The notes: a model not told the origin generated them from the sequence alone. A DNA stretch of 10,610 bases from an uncultured Caulobacter sp. (GCA_937991555.1 CALKHU010000220.1:1-10610), one strand, 5' to 3'; positions 1-7,291 are shown, counted from the first letter of the stretch. Translations and numbers: made by a program.

Positions 1-149
1 GGGATCCGGCGGCGCTACGAACACCGGCGGGGGGGGTGGCCGATGTATTCTTGGGGCGCCCGTTCGGGGGGGAGGGGAGAGGCGCCCGGTCCGGTCTGGC
101 AGGGGAGTGCGTCCCGGACAAGGCTGAGATAGGCGCCGAACGGCGGGGT

Positions 150-1340
150 TCAAGTGTTCTCGCGAGAATCTCCGAACAGGCGCCCGCGACGGTGGCGTCC
201 GTTCTCGTCGAGCCCCTGGGGATCGCCGTTCTCGCTCATCAGGATGGCGATCCAGCGCGACCCGTCGAACTCGGCCAGGATGATCATCGCCATCACCGTC
301 AGCGGGGTGGACAGGAACATGCCGGGCAGGCCCCAGAGCAGTCCCCAGGCGGCCAGGGCCAGCAGCACCACCACCGGGTCGATGTTCAGGCTGTCGCCCT
401 GCATGCGGGGCGTGATGACGTTGCCGACGACGGCCTGCACCGTCTGCAGGAAGACCAGCAGGCCCAGCGCCCACCAGGGGCTCTGGAACTGCAGCAGCGC
501 GAAGACCACCGGGAAGGCCACGCCGACGATGCCGCCGATGATCGGGATGTAGGAGGCGAGGAAGATCAGGAAGGCCCAGAACAGGGCGTTGTCGAGCCCG
601 ATGACCATCATCCCGGCCCAGGAGGCCACCGCGATCATCAGCCCGGTCACGGTCTGGACCCAGAGGTAGCGCTCGACCCCGAAGCGGATCCGGTTGAACA
701 CCTTGAGCGCCTCGTCGCGCTCGCGGTTGTGCGGGAACAGGGCGACGATCTTGCGCTTGAAGCCGCGCCGCGCGGCGATGATGAAGCCCAGGTAGATCAG
801 CACGAACAGCGCGTCGCTGCCGAAGCCGCGCAGGCCGTTGACCAGGCTGGACAGGAACTGGGCCGGGTTCACCCGCCGCACCAGCTCGGCGATCGAGGCC
901 GGCGCGTCGACCCCGGCGAAGGCGAACACCCCGCCGAACTGGACGATCAGCTCGTCCAGGCGCGCCTGGTAGACGTCCAGCTTGCCGGCGAACTGCGCCG
1001 CGTTGGCGGCGACGACCACGGCGCTGACCCCGAAGATGACCAGCGACAGCAGGATGGCGCAGAGGAGCGACAGGGCGTCCGGCAGCCGCGGCCACTGTCT
1101 CTCGAGCCGCCGCGCGAAGCTGTCGACCATGATCGCCAGGAACATCGCCAGGGCGAGCGGGGTCAGGATCCCCCGCGTCAGCCACAGCGCGCAGCCTGTC
1201 GCCACCACCGCCAGGATGACCACCGCGTTGCGGGTGATGCCGTCGCCGCCGGCAGGGGGGTTCGGCGCCACGGCCGCCACGGTCTCCTTCGGAGGGGTTC
1301 GCTTGCGCGGCGCGGCGGGCTTGGCGGGCGCTCTGGCCAT
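150..1340 (-). CDS. AI-2E/PerM-family inner-membrane transporter (permease)
   Basis: This is a 396-residue polytopic membrane protein of the AI-2E transporter family (PerM/YdiK/TqsA-like). Members are proposed exporters of small molecules or ions; the substrate cannot be told from sequence. The first 35 residues are a basic, Pro/Ala-rich cytoplasmic tail. Hydrophobic segments follow at about 38-75 (a pair), 88-114, 175-190, 225-285 (several), 290-310 and 320-358. A large soluble loop lies at about 115-170, typical of the family. Signatures visible are YIPIIGG (264-270) and PRMQGDSLNIDP with the following GLLWGLPGMFLSTPL segment (311-347). The ATG at 1340-1338 is preceded by GGGGAA about six bases upstream, which supports this start. 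It is divergent from the DUF853 ATPase gene. Length is normal and no frame damage is seen. The family call is firm; the transported molecule is unknown. Confidence 0.93.
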   Translation of the reverse strand: MARAPAKPAAPRKRTPPKETVAAVAPNPPAGGDGITRNAVVILAVVATGCALWLTRGILTPLALAMFLAIMVDSFARRLERQWPRLPDALSLLCAILLSLVIFGVSAVVVAANAAQFAGKLDVYQARLDELIVQFGGVFAFAGVDAPASIAELVRRVNPAQFLSSLVNGLRGFGSDALFVLIYLGFIIAARRGFKRKIVALFPHNRERDEALKVFNRIRFGVERYLWVQTVTGLMIAVASWAGMMVIGLDNALFWAFLIFLASYIPIIGGIVGVAFPVVFALLQFQSPWWALGLLVFLQTVQAVVGNVITPRMQGDSLNIDPVVVLLALAAWGLLWGLPGMFLSTPLTVMAMIILAEFDGSRWIAILMSENGDPQGLDENGRHRRGRLFGDSRENT

Positions 1341-1404
1341 GACGGTTCCCCGGTGGAATCGGCGGGACTGTCGCGGCCGGTCGACGGGCCGTCAATCCGG
1401 CGGC

Positions 1405-1437
1405 TTGGCGAAGCTCCCGGCCCGGCCTAGCTTCGCC
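1405..1437 (+). promoter_or_regulatory. Probable promoter of the DUF853 gene with overlapping inverted repeat
   Basis: A TTGGCG (1405-1410) is followed after 16 bases by CTAGCT (1427-1432). This fits the alphaproteobacterial housekeeping pattern (TTGxxx with a GCTAxAxx-like -10). Transcription would begin near 1439, about 20 bases before the ATG at 1461, leaving room for the GGGAG ribosome site at 1450-1454. The same stretch contains a perfect 9-bp inverted repeat, GGCGAAGCT (1407-1415) and AGCTTCGCC (1429-1437), separated by 13 bases. It spans both promoter elements, so it could be an operator or merely a hairpin. The assignment rests on pattern only. Confidence 0.4.
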
Positions 1438-1460
1438 CCGGCAGCAACAGGGAGAACGCC

Positions 1461-2993
1461 ATGACGGGCGCCGTCGATCCGGGACTTCTGTTCGTCGGCT
1501 GGTCCGACAGGCCCGAGACGATGCGGCTCGACCGCGCCAACCGCCACGGCCTGGTCGCCGGCGCGACCGGCACGGGCAAGACGGTGACGCTGCAGATCCT
1601 CGCCCAGGCCTTCTCCGACGCGGGCGTGCCCGTCTTCGCGGCCGACGTGAAGGGCGACCTGTCCGGCATCTGCCAGCCGGGCAGTCCGGGCGAGAAACTG
1701 CTGGCCCGCGCCGCCGGCATGAACCTGGAGCTTCGCCCCGACGCGCCGCCGGTCATCTTCTGGGACCTGTTCGGCGAAAAGGGCCACCCGGTCCGCACGA
1801 CAATCTCCGAGATGGGACCCCTGCTGCTGTCGCGCCTGCTGGAGCTGAACGACGTCCAGGAGGGCGTGCTCAACATCGTCTTCAAGGTGGCCGACGCCGA
1901 GGGCCTGCTGCTGCTGGACCTCGAGGACCTGCAGGCGGCGCTCAAGTACGTCGCCGAGAACGAGAAGGCGATCGACGCCGAGTACGGCAACGTCTCCGCC
2001 GCCACCGTCGGCACCATCCAGCGCGGCCTGCTGACGCTGGAGACCCAGGGGGCGAAGAACCTGTTCGGCGAGCCGGCCCTGCAGCTGTCCGACCTGATGC
2101 GGGTGGACGGCTCGGGCCGGGGCGTGGTCTCGATCCTCGCCGCCGACCGCCTGATCCAGAGCCCGAGGCTCTACGCCACCTTCCTGCTGTGGCTGCTGTC
2201 GGAGCTGTTCGAGGACCTGCCGGAGGTCGGCGACACCGACAAGCCCCGCCTGGTCTTCTTCTTCGACGAGGCGCACCTGCTGTTCCGCGACGCGCCGAAG
2301 GCCCTTCTGGAGAAGGTCGAGCAGGTCGTGCGGCTGATCCGGTCGAAGGGCGTCGGCATCTACTTCGTCACCCAGAACCCCGCGGACATCCCCGAGACGG
2401 TGCTGGCGCAGCTGGGCAACCGCCTGCAGCACGCGCTGCGCGCCTACACCCCGGCCGAGCAGAAGGGTCTTCGTGCGGCGGCGGCCAGCTTCCGGCCCAA
2501 CCCGGCCTTCGACACCGCCGAGGCGATCCAGAACCTCGGCGTCGGCGAGGCGCTGGTCTCGGTGCTGGACGAGAAGGGCGCGCCGACGGTCACCGCCCTG
2601 ACGAAGATCCGCCCGCCGGCCTCGCGCCTCGGACCGGCGACCGAGGCCGAACGTCAGGCGGTGGTGGCCCAGAGCCCGGTGCGCGGCCTCTACGACCGGG
2701 CGGTGGATCGCGAGTCGGCGGAAGAGATGCTGAAGGCGCGCGCCGAGCAGGCCGCCCGCCAGGCCGAGACGGCCGCCGCCGAGGCCGAGGCCGCCCGTCG
2801 CCGCGAGGCCGACGAGAAGGCCTGGGAGAAGGAGCAGGCGCGTCGCGACCGTTACGACCGCGATCCGGCGCCCCGGCGCTCGAACCGCCAGAGCATGGGC
2901 GAGGCCTTCGGCAAGACGCTGGTCCGCACGGTCGCCAGCCAGCTCGGCCGCGAGATCCTGCGCGGCGTGCTCGGCGGCCTGAGGCGGCGGTAG
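1461..2993 (+). CDS. HerA-like P-loop ATPase, DUF853 (YjgR) family
   Basis: This 510-residue cytoplasmic protein belongs to the DUF853 group of HerA/FtsK-superfamily ATPases (Escherichia coli YjgR is the familiar member). The group is often annotated as helicase, but its biological role is not established. Walker A is GATGTGKT at 34-41, followed by the DVKGDLSG motif (62-69). Walker B is LVFFFDEAHLLF at 264-275, with the catalytic Asp-Glu at 269-270. The conserved TQNPADIPETVLAQLGNR block (304-321) follows. Residues about 412-465 are rich in Ala, Glu and Arg and should form a charged coiled coil. The tail (484-507) has the GKTLVRTVASQLGREILRG pattern usual for the family. Unlike archaeal HerA, no N-terminal HAS barrel precedes the P-loop. 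The ATG is supported by GGGAG six bases upstream. The gene stands alone and converges on the GGDEF-EAL gene. Confidence 0.93.
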   Translation: MTGAVDPGLLFVGWSDRPETMRLDRANRHGLVAGATGTGKTVTLQILAQAFSDAGVPVFAADVKGDLSGICQPGSPGEKLLARAAGMNLELRPDAPPVIFWDLFGEKGHPVRTTISEMGPLLLSRLLELNDVQEGVLNIVFKVADAEGLLLLDLEDLQAALKYVAENEKAIDAEYGNVSAATVGTIQRGLLTLETQGAKNLFGEPALQLSDLMRVDGSGRGVVSILAADRLIQSPRLYATFLLWLLSELFEDLPEVGDTDKPRLVFFFDEAHLLFRDAPKALLEKVEQVVRLIRSKGVGIYFVTQNPADIPETVLAQLGNRLQHALRAYTPAEQKGLRAAAASFRPNPAFDTAEAIQNLGVGEALVSVLDEKGAPTVTALTKIRPPASRLGPATEAERQAVVAQSPVRGLYDRAVDRESAEEMLKARAEQAARQAETAAAEAEAARRREADEKAWEKEQARRDRYDRDPAPRRSNRQSMGEAFGKTLVRTVASQLGREILRGVLGGLRRR

Positions 2994-3069
2994 GGCCCGG
3001 CCGGCATCCGGTTCATCCGTCGCCCTCGCGCTTGTCGCGATGGCTCATGCGAAATGATCCGAACGAAGA

Positions 3070-3094
3070 GGGCGCGGAGCGATCCGCGCCCTTT
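3070..3094. terminator. Bidirectional intrinsic terminator between convergent genes
   Basis: GGGCGCGGA (3070-3078) pairs perfectly with TCCGCGCCC (3083-3091) around a GCGA tetraloop, a 9-bp GC-rich stem. On the plus strand it is followed by TTTGTGT, serving the DUF853 gene that ends 76 bases earlier. On the minus strand it is followed by CTCTTCG and lies about 70 bases beyond the stop of the GGDEF-EAL gene. Its place in the gap between two converging genes fits a shared terminator; the T-tracts are short, so efficiency is uncertain. Confidence 0.7.
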
Positions 3095-3161
3095 GTGTCA
3101 TGAGCGGTGTTCATGGGTCCCCGGAACATGTCCGCGAGTGACGGAAGTGGCCGGGGTCCGC

Positions 3162-5624
3162 CTACGCCGCCTTCCTGCGCCGGCGCGGCATCTTCGGTTC
3201 GACCACCTGCTCGCCCGCGGTGGCCTTGATCTCGAAGCCGCGCGTCCCGCCGTCCGTCCAGGCGGCCAGGGTGTCCGCCGGCGCCGGGCGGCCGATGGCG
3301 TAGCCCTGCACCTCGGCGCAGGACTCCCCGCGCAGGAACTCCAGCTGCTCGGGCGTCTCGACGCCCTCGGCGACCACCGGGATGTCCAGGCTGCGGCCCA
3401 GGCCCAGCACGGCCCTGACGATGACGGTGGCCCGCTCGTCGCGATGGATGTTCTCGACGAAGCTCTTGTCGACCTTGATCTTGTCGAACGGGAACGACTG
3501 CAGGGTGGACAGCGACGAGAAGCCGGTGCCGAAGTCGTCCATGGCGATGCGGACGCCCAGGGCCTTCAGCCGGCGCAGGTTGTCGAGCGCGCGCTGGTAG
3601 TCCTTGAACAGGGCGCTCTCGGTGACCTCCAGCTCGAGCCGCATCGGCGACAGGCCGGACTCGATCAGGATCTCGTGCACCAGTTGCGGCAGGTTCTGCT
3701 GGTTCAGCTGCAGCGGCGACAGGTTGACCGCGATGCTCAGCGGCTTGCTCCAGGTCGCCGCCTCGGCGCAGGCCTTGCGCAGCACCCATTCGCCCAGCGG
3801 GACGATCAGGCCGGTCTCCTCGGCCAGCGGGATGAAGTCGACCGGGGGGATCATGCCGCGCACGGGATGCTTCCAGCGCACCAGGGCCTCGAAGCCGCAG
3901 ATCTCGCCGTCGGAGGCGCGGGCCTGCGGCTGGTAGTGGACGACCAGGTCCTCGTCGGCGATCGCCTGGCGCAGTTCGCGGGCGAGGTTGCGACGCTCGC
4001 GGATGGTCTCGTCCATCTCGCGCTTGAAGAAGCGGAAGGCGCCGCGGCCGCTTTCCTTGGCGCGGTAGAGCGCCATGTCGGCGTTGGCCAGCAGGGCTTC
4101 GCCGGTGCGGCCGTCGTCGGGGAACAGCGACACGCCCAGGCTGGCGGCCATGGCCAGCTCCTGGCCTTCGTAGACCATGCCCTCGCGCAGCGCCTCGAGC
4201 AGGTGGCCGGCCAGTTCCGAGGCCGCGGTCGCATGGTCGTGGTCCTGGTCGGTGACGTGGACGACGACGAACTCGTCGCCGCCGAGACGGGCCGCGAACG
4301 ACGGCGAGGCGATGCTGTCCTGCAGACGGCGGGCCGCCTCGACCAGCACAGCGTCCCCGGCCAGGTGGCCGTGCAGGTCGTTGGCCTCCTTGAAGTGGTC
4401 GAGGTCGACGCAGATCAGCGACAGCCGCTCGCCCGAGGCCTCGACGCGGTCGAGGGTCGCCGCCAGCCGCGCCTGCAGCGCGTTGCGGTTGGGCAGGCCG
4501 GTCAGGCCGTCATGCTCGGCCAGATAGCGGATCTTCTCCTCGGCCGAGCGCCGCTCGCGCAGGTCGCGGATGGCCAGCACGGTCAGGCCGCGCGTCTCGG
4601 CCCGGGCGCCGTCGTCCATCAGCCGGGCGAAGATCTCGACCGGGATCGACTTGCCGCCGTCGACCGGCTGCATGCGGCCCTCGCGACGCTCGGCGCCGTC
4701 GGTGTGCACGCCCTTGGCGTCGTCGAAGATCAGCATGCCGTCCATGAGCGGCTTGCCGACCAGGTCGTCCAGCTCGGCGCCGGCGAGGTCGCAGAAGGCG
4801 GCGTTGGCGTCCTTGATGGTGCCCTGCTGGACGACGACGATGCCTTCGTAGGCGGCGTTGGCCAGGGTGCGGATGCGCTCGAGCGCAGACTGGGTGGTCT
4901 GGGACTCGATGAACACCGCGCCCAGGCCGGCCAGCACGATCAGGCCGGTGATGCTGGTCACGGCCAGGGTCATCAGGCCGCCGGAGAACAGCTGGTCGGG
5001 CACCACCACCGTGGCGTCCGGAATGATGGTGATCGCGCCCATGCCGGTGAAGTGCAGCGCACAGACGGCCAGGGTCAGGAAGCCGCCGCCCAGCGCCTGC
5101 CGGACGAAGCCGCGCCCGTCCTGGGCGGTCAGCAGGGCCAGCGAGGCGCCGACGACGCCGAGCATGACCGAGGCGCCGATGGTCGCGCTCTCCCAGACCA
5201 TGTGGCCCTGGGTCACGAAGGACGACATGCCGGTGTAGTGCATGGCGCCGACGCCGAGGCCGATCAGCAGGCCGCCGGCCAGTTGGTTGACGAAGTCGCG
5301 CTCGCGGTTGGCGGTGGCGGCGAAGAAGCCGGCGCCCATGAACAGCACCGAGACCATCAGCGACATGATGGTGCCGGTCGGCGAGAAGCCGGTCTTCACG
5401 CCCGGCTCATAGGCCAGCATGCCGAGGAAGTGGGTCGCCCAGACGCCCGATCCGGCGACCAGGGCGGTGAACAGCAGCCAGGCCGCGCGGGCCAGGCCGC
5501 GGGCGCCGTTCATCCGCGAGTACAGACGGAACGCCGTCAGCGAGGCGCACAGGCACACCAGGCCCGCGATCGCCACCATCCCGTAGTCGTGCTCGTTCAC
5601 GAGACACGAAAACACCTTGAACAC
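3162..5624 (-). CDS. MHYT-PAS-GGDEF-EAL cyclic-di-GMP signalling protein
   Basis: This is an 820-residue membrane sensor predicted to make or break down cyclic di-GMP. An N-terminal MHYT domain of about seven membrane segments (about 10-240) carries three signature motifs: ATHFLGM (63-69), AMHYTGM (127-133) and ALHFTGM (189-195). The family is proposed, not proven, to bind metal and sense O2, CO or NO. A PAS-like domain follows (about 248-355). Next is GGDEF, with DLDHFKEAND (407-416) and an intact GGDEF motif (448-452). The inhibitory RxxD site is absent: ASPS stands there (439-442). The EAL domain has EAL (579-581), N634, E666, E669, D696/D697 in DDFGTGFSSL, K717, E753 and Q773, all the usual catalytic residues, so phosphodiesterase activity is likely. 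The start is GTG; the N-terminus matches other MHYT proteins. A basic tail ends the protein. It is a single gene with its own terminator. Confidence 0.95.
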   Translation of the reverse strand: MFKVFSCLVNEHDYGMVAIAGLVCLCASLTAFRLYSRMNGARGLARAAWLLFTALVAGSGVWATHFLGMLAYEPGVKTGFSPTGTIMSLMVSVLFMGAGFFAATANRERDFVNQLAGGLLIGLGVGAMHYTGMSSFVTQGHMVWESATIGASVMLGVVGASLALLTAQDGRGFVRQALGGGFLTLAVCALHFTGMGAITIIPDATVVVPDQLFSGGLMTLAVTSITGLIVLAGLGAVFIESQTTQSALERIRTLANAAYEGIVVVQQGTIKDANAAFCDLAGAELDDLVGKPLMDGMLIFDDAKGVHTDGAERREGRMQPVDGGKSIPVEIFARLMDDGARAETRGLTVLAIRDLRERRSAEEKIRYLAEHDGLTGLPNRNALQARLAATLDRVEASGERLSLICVDLDHFKEANDLHGHLAGDAVLVEAARRLQDSIASPSFAARLGGDEFVVVHVTDQDHDHATAASELAGHLLEALREGMVYEGQELAMAASLGVSLFPDDGRTGEALLANADMALYRAKESGRGAFRFFKREMDETIRERRNLARELRQAIADEDLVVHYQPQARASDGEICGFEALVRWKHPVRGMIPPVDFIPLAEETGLIVPLGEWVLRKACAEAATWSKPLSIAVNLSPLQLNQQNLPQLVHEILIESGLSPMRLELEVTESALFKDYQRALDNLRRLKALGVRIAMDDFGTGFSSLSTLQSFPFDKIKVDKSFVENIHRDERATVIVRAVLGLGRSLDIPVVAEGVETPEQLEFLRGESCAEVQGYAIGRPAPADTLAAWTDGGTRGFEIKATAGEQVVEPKMPRRRRKAA

Positions 5625-5631
5625 GCCCCCA

Positions 5632-5637
5632 CTCCCC
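5632..5637 (-). promoter_or_regulatory. Shine-Dalgarno site supporting the GTG start of the GGDEF-EAL gene
   Basis: Read on the minus strand, GGGGAG sits seven bases before the GTG at 5624-5622. There is no in-frame ATG at this point; the next Met (residue 16) would cut into the run leading to the first membrane helix. The site therefore decides for the GTG. Confidence 0.7.
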
Positions 5638-5730
5638 GTTCTGGAGAATTACAGGCGGGCACTATCGGACCGAGTTCCAAAGAAAGCGTTTCAAACCGGG
5701 ACGTGCGGTCCGGGAGGCCTAAACGGGAAA

Positions 5731-5753
5731 GGCCGGGCTTTCGCCCGGCCTTC
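5731..5753 (-). terminator. Intrinsic terminator downstream of tRNA-Gly
   Basis: A perfect 8-bp stem, GGCCGGGC (5731-5738) with GCCCGGCC (5743-5750), encloses a four-base loop. On the minus strand it lies about 25 bases after the tRNA 3' end and is followed by TTTCCCGTTT. On the plus strand it would be followed by TTCTTC, but no plus-strand gene ends nearby. It also insulates the GGDEF-EAL gene from tRNA transcription. Confidence 0.75.
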
Positions 5754-5774
5754 TTCACGTCCGATCTTCGTAAA

Positions 5775-5849
5775 TGGAGCGGGCGATGAGATTCGAACTC
5801 ACGACCCCAACCTTGGCAAGGTTGTGCTCTACCCCTGAGCTACGCCCGC
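5775..5849 (-). tRNA. tRNA-Gly (anticodon GCC), CCA encoded
   Basis: The minus strand folds into a complete 75-base cloverleaf. The acceptor stem is GCGGGCG/CGCCCGC, the D arm GCTC/GAGC, and the anticodon stem CAACC/GGTTG with loop TTGCCAA. The T arm is GTGAG/CTCAT with loop TTCGAAT. The discriminator base is T (U73, as usual for bacterial glycine tRNA) and is followed by an encoded CCA (5777-5775). The GCC anticodon reads GGC and GGU, the main glycine codons in a genome of this composition. No duplicated 3' end or integrase is present, so there is no sign of use as an integration site here. Confidence 0.98.
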
Positions 5850-5890
5850 GCTCCCAAGGCGTTGTGGACGCCCCGAAAATCGAGAGGCGG

Positions 5891-5919
5891 CTTATGGCAG
5901 AGGGTCCGGGCCTTTGCAA
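5891..5919 (-). promoter_or_regulatory. Candidate promoter of tRNA-Gly
   Basis: On the minus strand TTGCAA (5919-5914) is separated by exactly 17 bases from CATAAG (5896-5891). Initiation would fall near 5884, giving a leader of about 35 bases before the tRNA. It lies in the 100-base gap after the DUF6065 stop. It is a pattern match only; read-through from the DUF6065 gene is also possible because no hairpin separates them. Confidence 0.45.
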
Positions 5920-5949
5920 GCGTCCCCCCGCCAGATTTTTTCGTCGCCT

Positions 5950-6699
5950 CTAGACGCCCAGTTTCGGCGCCTTGAGCCGCCGCTTGTTGACGTGGCCGGC
6001 GGGGGCCGGGCCGGTGTCCTCGGGCAGCTCGCCCTTGAAATAGTAGCGTTGCCAGGCGTCCTTCATCGCCGCCGGGTCCGACTTGGCGAGGCGGGTGTTG
6101 AAGTCCTGCCGCTGGCGGTACCAGGCGTCGTACTGCCCGCGCAGCTCGGTGTTGGCGTCGAGCGACTTCGTGACGGGCTGCACCTCGCCCAGCTGGCGGT
6201 CCTGGATCAGGGTGATGAAGCAGAACGGCTCGCCCTTCTCGAAACGCACCCGGCCCGGCCGGGTGAAGATCCAGTTCATCGTGAAGGGGAACGGCAGCCA
6301 GTCGGTCTCGACCAGGCCCTGCAGCGCCTGGATGCCGTCCTTGACGTGGTTGGGCGCGCCCTGGACCCACATCGACCAGCCCGGCGGCGTGCGGAACAGG
6401 TAGCCGGGGTGGAAGGTGATGATCCCGCGCGAGAAGTGGCTCTTCACCAGGTCGTGGAAGTCGGGGTGCGGATGGTCGGACCGGAAGCTGATGTCGGCCT
6501 GGTCCGGCCCCCCGTTCCATTCGGCGGTGAAGCCGACCGGGCACAGGATCTCCCAGCCGCTGGTGTTGGCCATGGTCAGCGGCAGGCAGCGGTAGGCGTG
6601 CCGGTCGATGAAGCCTTCCATCCAGGCGCGCTGCGGGCGGCCGGGCACGATGTCCGGCGGCCGCAGGCTGGTCGGGTAGCACTCCAGTTCCATGTCCAT
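5950..6699 (-). CDS. DUF6065 family protein, function unknown
   Basis: This is a 249-residue soluble protein that I recognise as the DUF6065 family of uncharacterised proteins; no reaction is known to me. No signal peptide or membrane segment is visible. The sequence is rich in Trp, Phe, Pro and His. Notable runs are RHAYRCLPLTMANTSGWEILCPVGF (read as 33-57), WNGGPD (61-66), HPHPDFHDLVKSHF (76-89), ITFHPGYLFRTPPGWSMWVQGAPN (94-117) and FPFTMNWIFTRPG (137-149). The alternation of aromatic and glycine/proline turns suggests a mainly beta fold, perhaps a jelly roll, but this is a guess. The chosen ATG (6699) has GGAGA eight bases upstream; an ATG 24 codons earlier would add an Arg/Ala-rich extension unlike the family. 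An ATG two codons later is also possible. It is divergent from the deacylase gene and followed by tRNA-Gly. Confidence 0.85.
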   Translation of the reverse strand: MDMELECYPTSLRPPDIVPGRPQRAWMEGFIDRHAYRCLPLTMANTSGWEILCPVGFTAEWNGGPDQADISFRSDHPHPDFHDLVKSHFSRGIITFHPGYLFRTPPGWSMWVQGAPNHVKDGIQALQGLVETDWLPFPFTMNWIFTRPGRVRFEKGEPFCFITLIQDRQLGEVQPVTKSLDANTELRGQYDAWYRQRQDFNTRLAKSDPAAMKDAWQRYYFKGELPEDTGPAPAGHVNKRRLKAPKLGV

Positions 6700-6707
6700 G
6701 GCCGTCG

Positions 6708-6712
6708 TCTCC
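6708..6712 (-). promoter_or_regulatory. Shine-Dalgarno site deciding the DUF6065 start
   Basis: GGAGA on the minus strand lies eight bases before the ATG at 6699. This favours it over the upstream in-frame ATG at 6771. Confidence 0.6.
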
Positions 6713-6773
6713 GGCGTTCGTTCCGCGCGCACCTCTGGCGCGGCGCGCCCGGTTCCGCAAGGCCCGCGCATTG

Positions 6774-6787
6774 GCTATGGACGGGCC
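6774..6787 (+). promoter_or_regulatory. Possible -10 element giving a near-leaderless deacylase mRNA
   Basis: GCTATGGAC (6774-6782) resembles the -10 consensus common in Caulobacter-type bacteria (GCTAxAxC) and begins 14 bases before the ATG at 6788. There is no good GGAG site in between, so transcription may start at or just before the ATG. No clear -35 is seen. Confidence 0.3.
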
Positions 6788-7291
6788 ATGAAGACCCGCG
6801 CCGACCTCATCGCCTTCCTCGACGCCGAGGGGATCGCCCATTCCACCCTCGACCATCCGGCCGTGTTCCGGGTCGGCGAGGGGGAGGAGATCAAGGCGTC
6901 GCTGCCCGGCGGCCATACCAAGAACCTGTTCCTGAAGGACGCGAAGGGCCAGCTCTGGCTGATCTCGGCCCTCGGCGAGACCCGTATCGACCTCAAGCGC
7001 CTGCACCCGGTCATCGGCTCGGCGCGGTTGTCGTTCGGAAGCCCGGAGCTGATGCTCGCGACGCTGGGCGTCACGCCCGGTTCGGTCACCGCCTTCGGCC
7101 TGATCAACGACACCGGCCGCCGCGTGCGCTTCGTGCTCGACGCGGCGCTGGCGAAGGCCGATCCCGTCAACTTCCATCCGCTGACCAACACGGCCACGAC
7201 GGCGGTGTCGCAGGCCGGCTTCCGGCGGTTCCTGTCGGCCCTGGGCGTCACCCCCCTGATTGTCGACTTCGCGGCCATGGAAGTGGTCTGA
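6788..7291 (+). CDS. proXp-ala: ProXp-ala-type prolyl-tRNA editing deacylase (YbaK/INS superfamily)
   Basis: This 167-residue cytoplasmic single-domain enzyme is of the YbaK/EbsC/INS editing superfamily. The ProXp-ala group (formerly PrdX) acts in trans to hydrolyse alanine wrongly attached to tRNA(Pro). It is found in bacteria whose prolyl-tRNA synthetase lacks a full editing domain, Caulobacter being the studied case. Visible features are DHPAVFRVGEGEEI (22-35), the GGHTKNLFLKD block (41-51) with the substrate-binding Lys45-Asn46 pair at the position known from the Caulobacter enzyme, ARLSFGSPE (79-87), GSVTAFGL (98-105), and the NFHPLTNTATT motif (128-138). Length is normal. The ATG shown starts at the family N-terminus; an earlier in-frame ATG at 6692 would add an unlikely 32-residue extension. 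Paralogues that clear other amino acids are the alternative. It lies 89 bases upstream of cnoX on the same strand. Confidence 0.92.
   Translation: MKTRADLIAFLDAEGIAHSTLDHPAVFRVGEGEEIKASLPGGHTKNLFLKDAKGQLWLISALGETRIDLKRLHPVIGSARLSFGSPELMLATLGVTPGSVTAFGLINDTGRRVRFVLDAALAKADPVNFHPLTNTATTAVSQAGFRRFLSALGVTPLIVDFAAMEVV

Noticed and set aside
53..87. GGGCGCC (54-60) with GGCGCCC (81-87) as terminator for the permease gene
   Set aside because: The stem is 7 bp with a 20-base loop and no T-tract, and GGCGCC is itself palindromic and frequent in such DNA.
1..149. Gene fragment at the left edge
   Set aside because: Short frames are open from the edge but give Gly/Arg-rich sequence with no family features and no start or stop context that decides among them.
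157..168. 12-base palindrome TTCTCGCGAGAA at the end of the permease gene
   Set aside because: It lies inside coding sequence for the last residues; a short perfect palindrome alone is not evidence of a site.
36..1430. Plus-strand open frame of 464 residues opposite the permease
   Set aside because: It lies antisense to a clear AI-2E permease, is low-complexity (His, Gln, Asp, Gly, Arg), and has the composition expected from the complement of GC-biased codons.
5641..5700. ECF-sigma (GGAAC...CGTT) promoter before the GGDEF-EAL gene
   Set aside because: A GGAAC is present on the minus strand, but at the required 16-17 base spacing there is CGCC and not CGTT. No housekeeping promoter with correct spacing was clear either.
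3054..5789. Plus-strand open frame of 911 residues opposite the GGDEF-EAL gene and running into the tRNA flank
   Set aside because: It is the mirror of a strongly supported gene, shows no domain, and is a known artefact in high-GC genomes.
5775..5849. tRNA-Gly as a possible integration site
   Set aside because: No second copy of the tRNA 3' end and no integrase or phage-like gene occurs within the window; flanking genes look like core genes.
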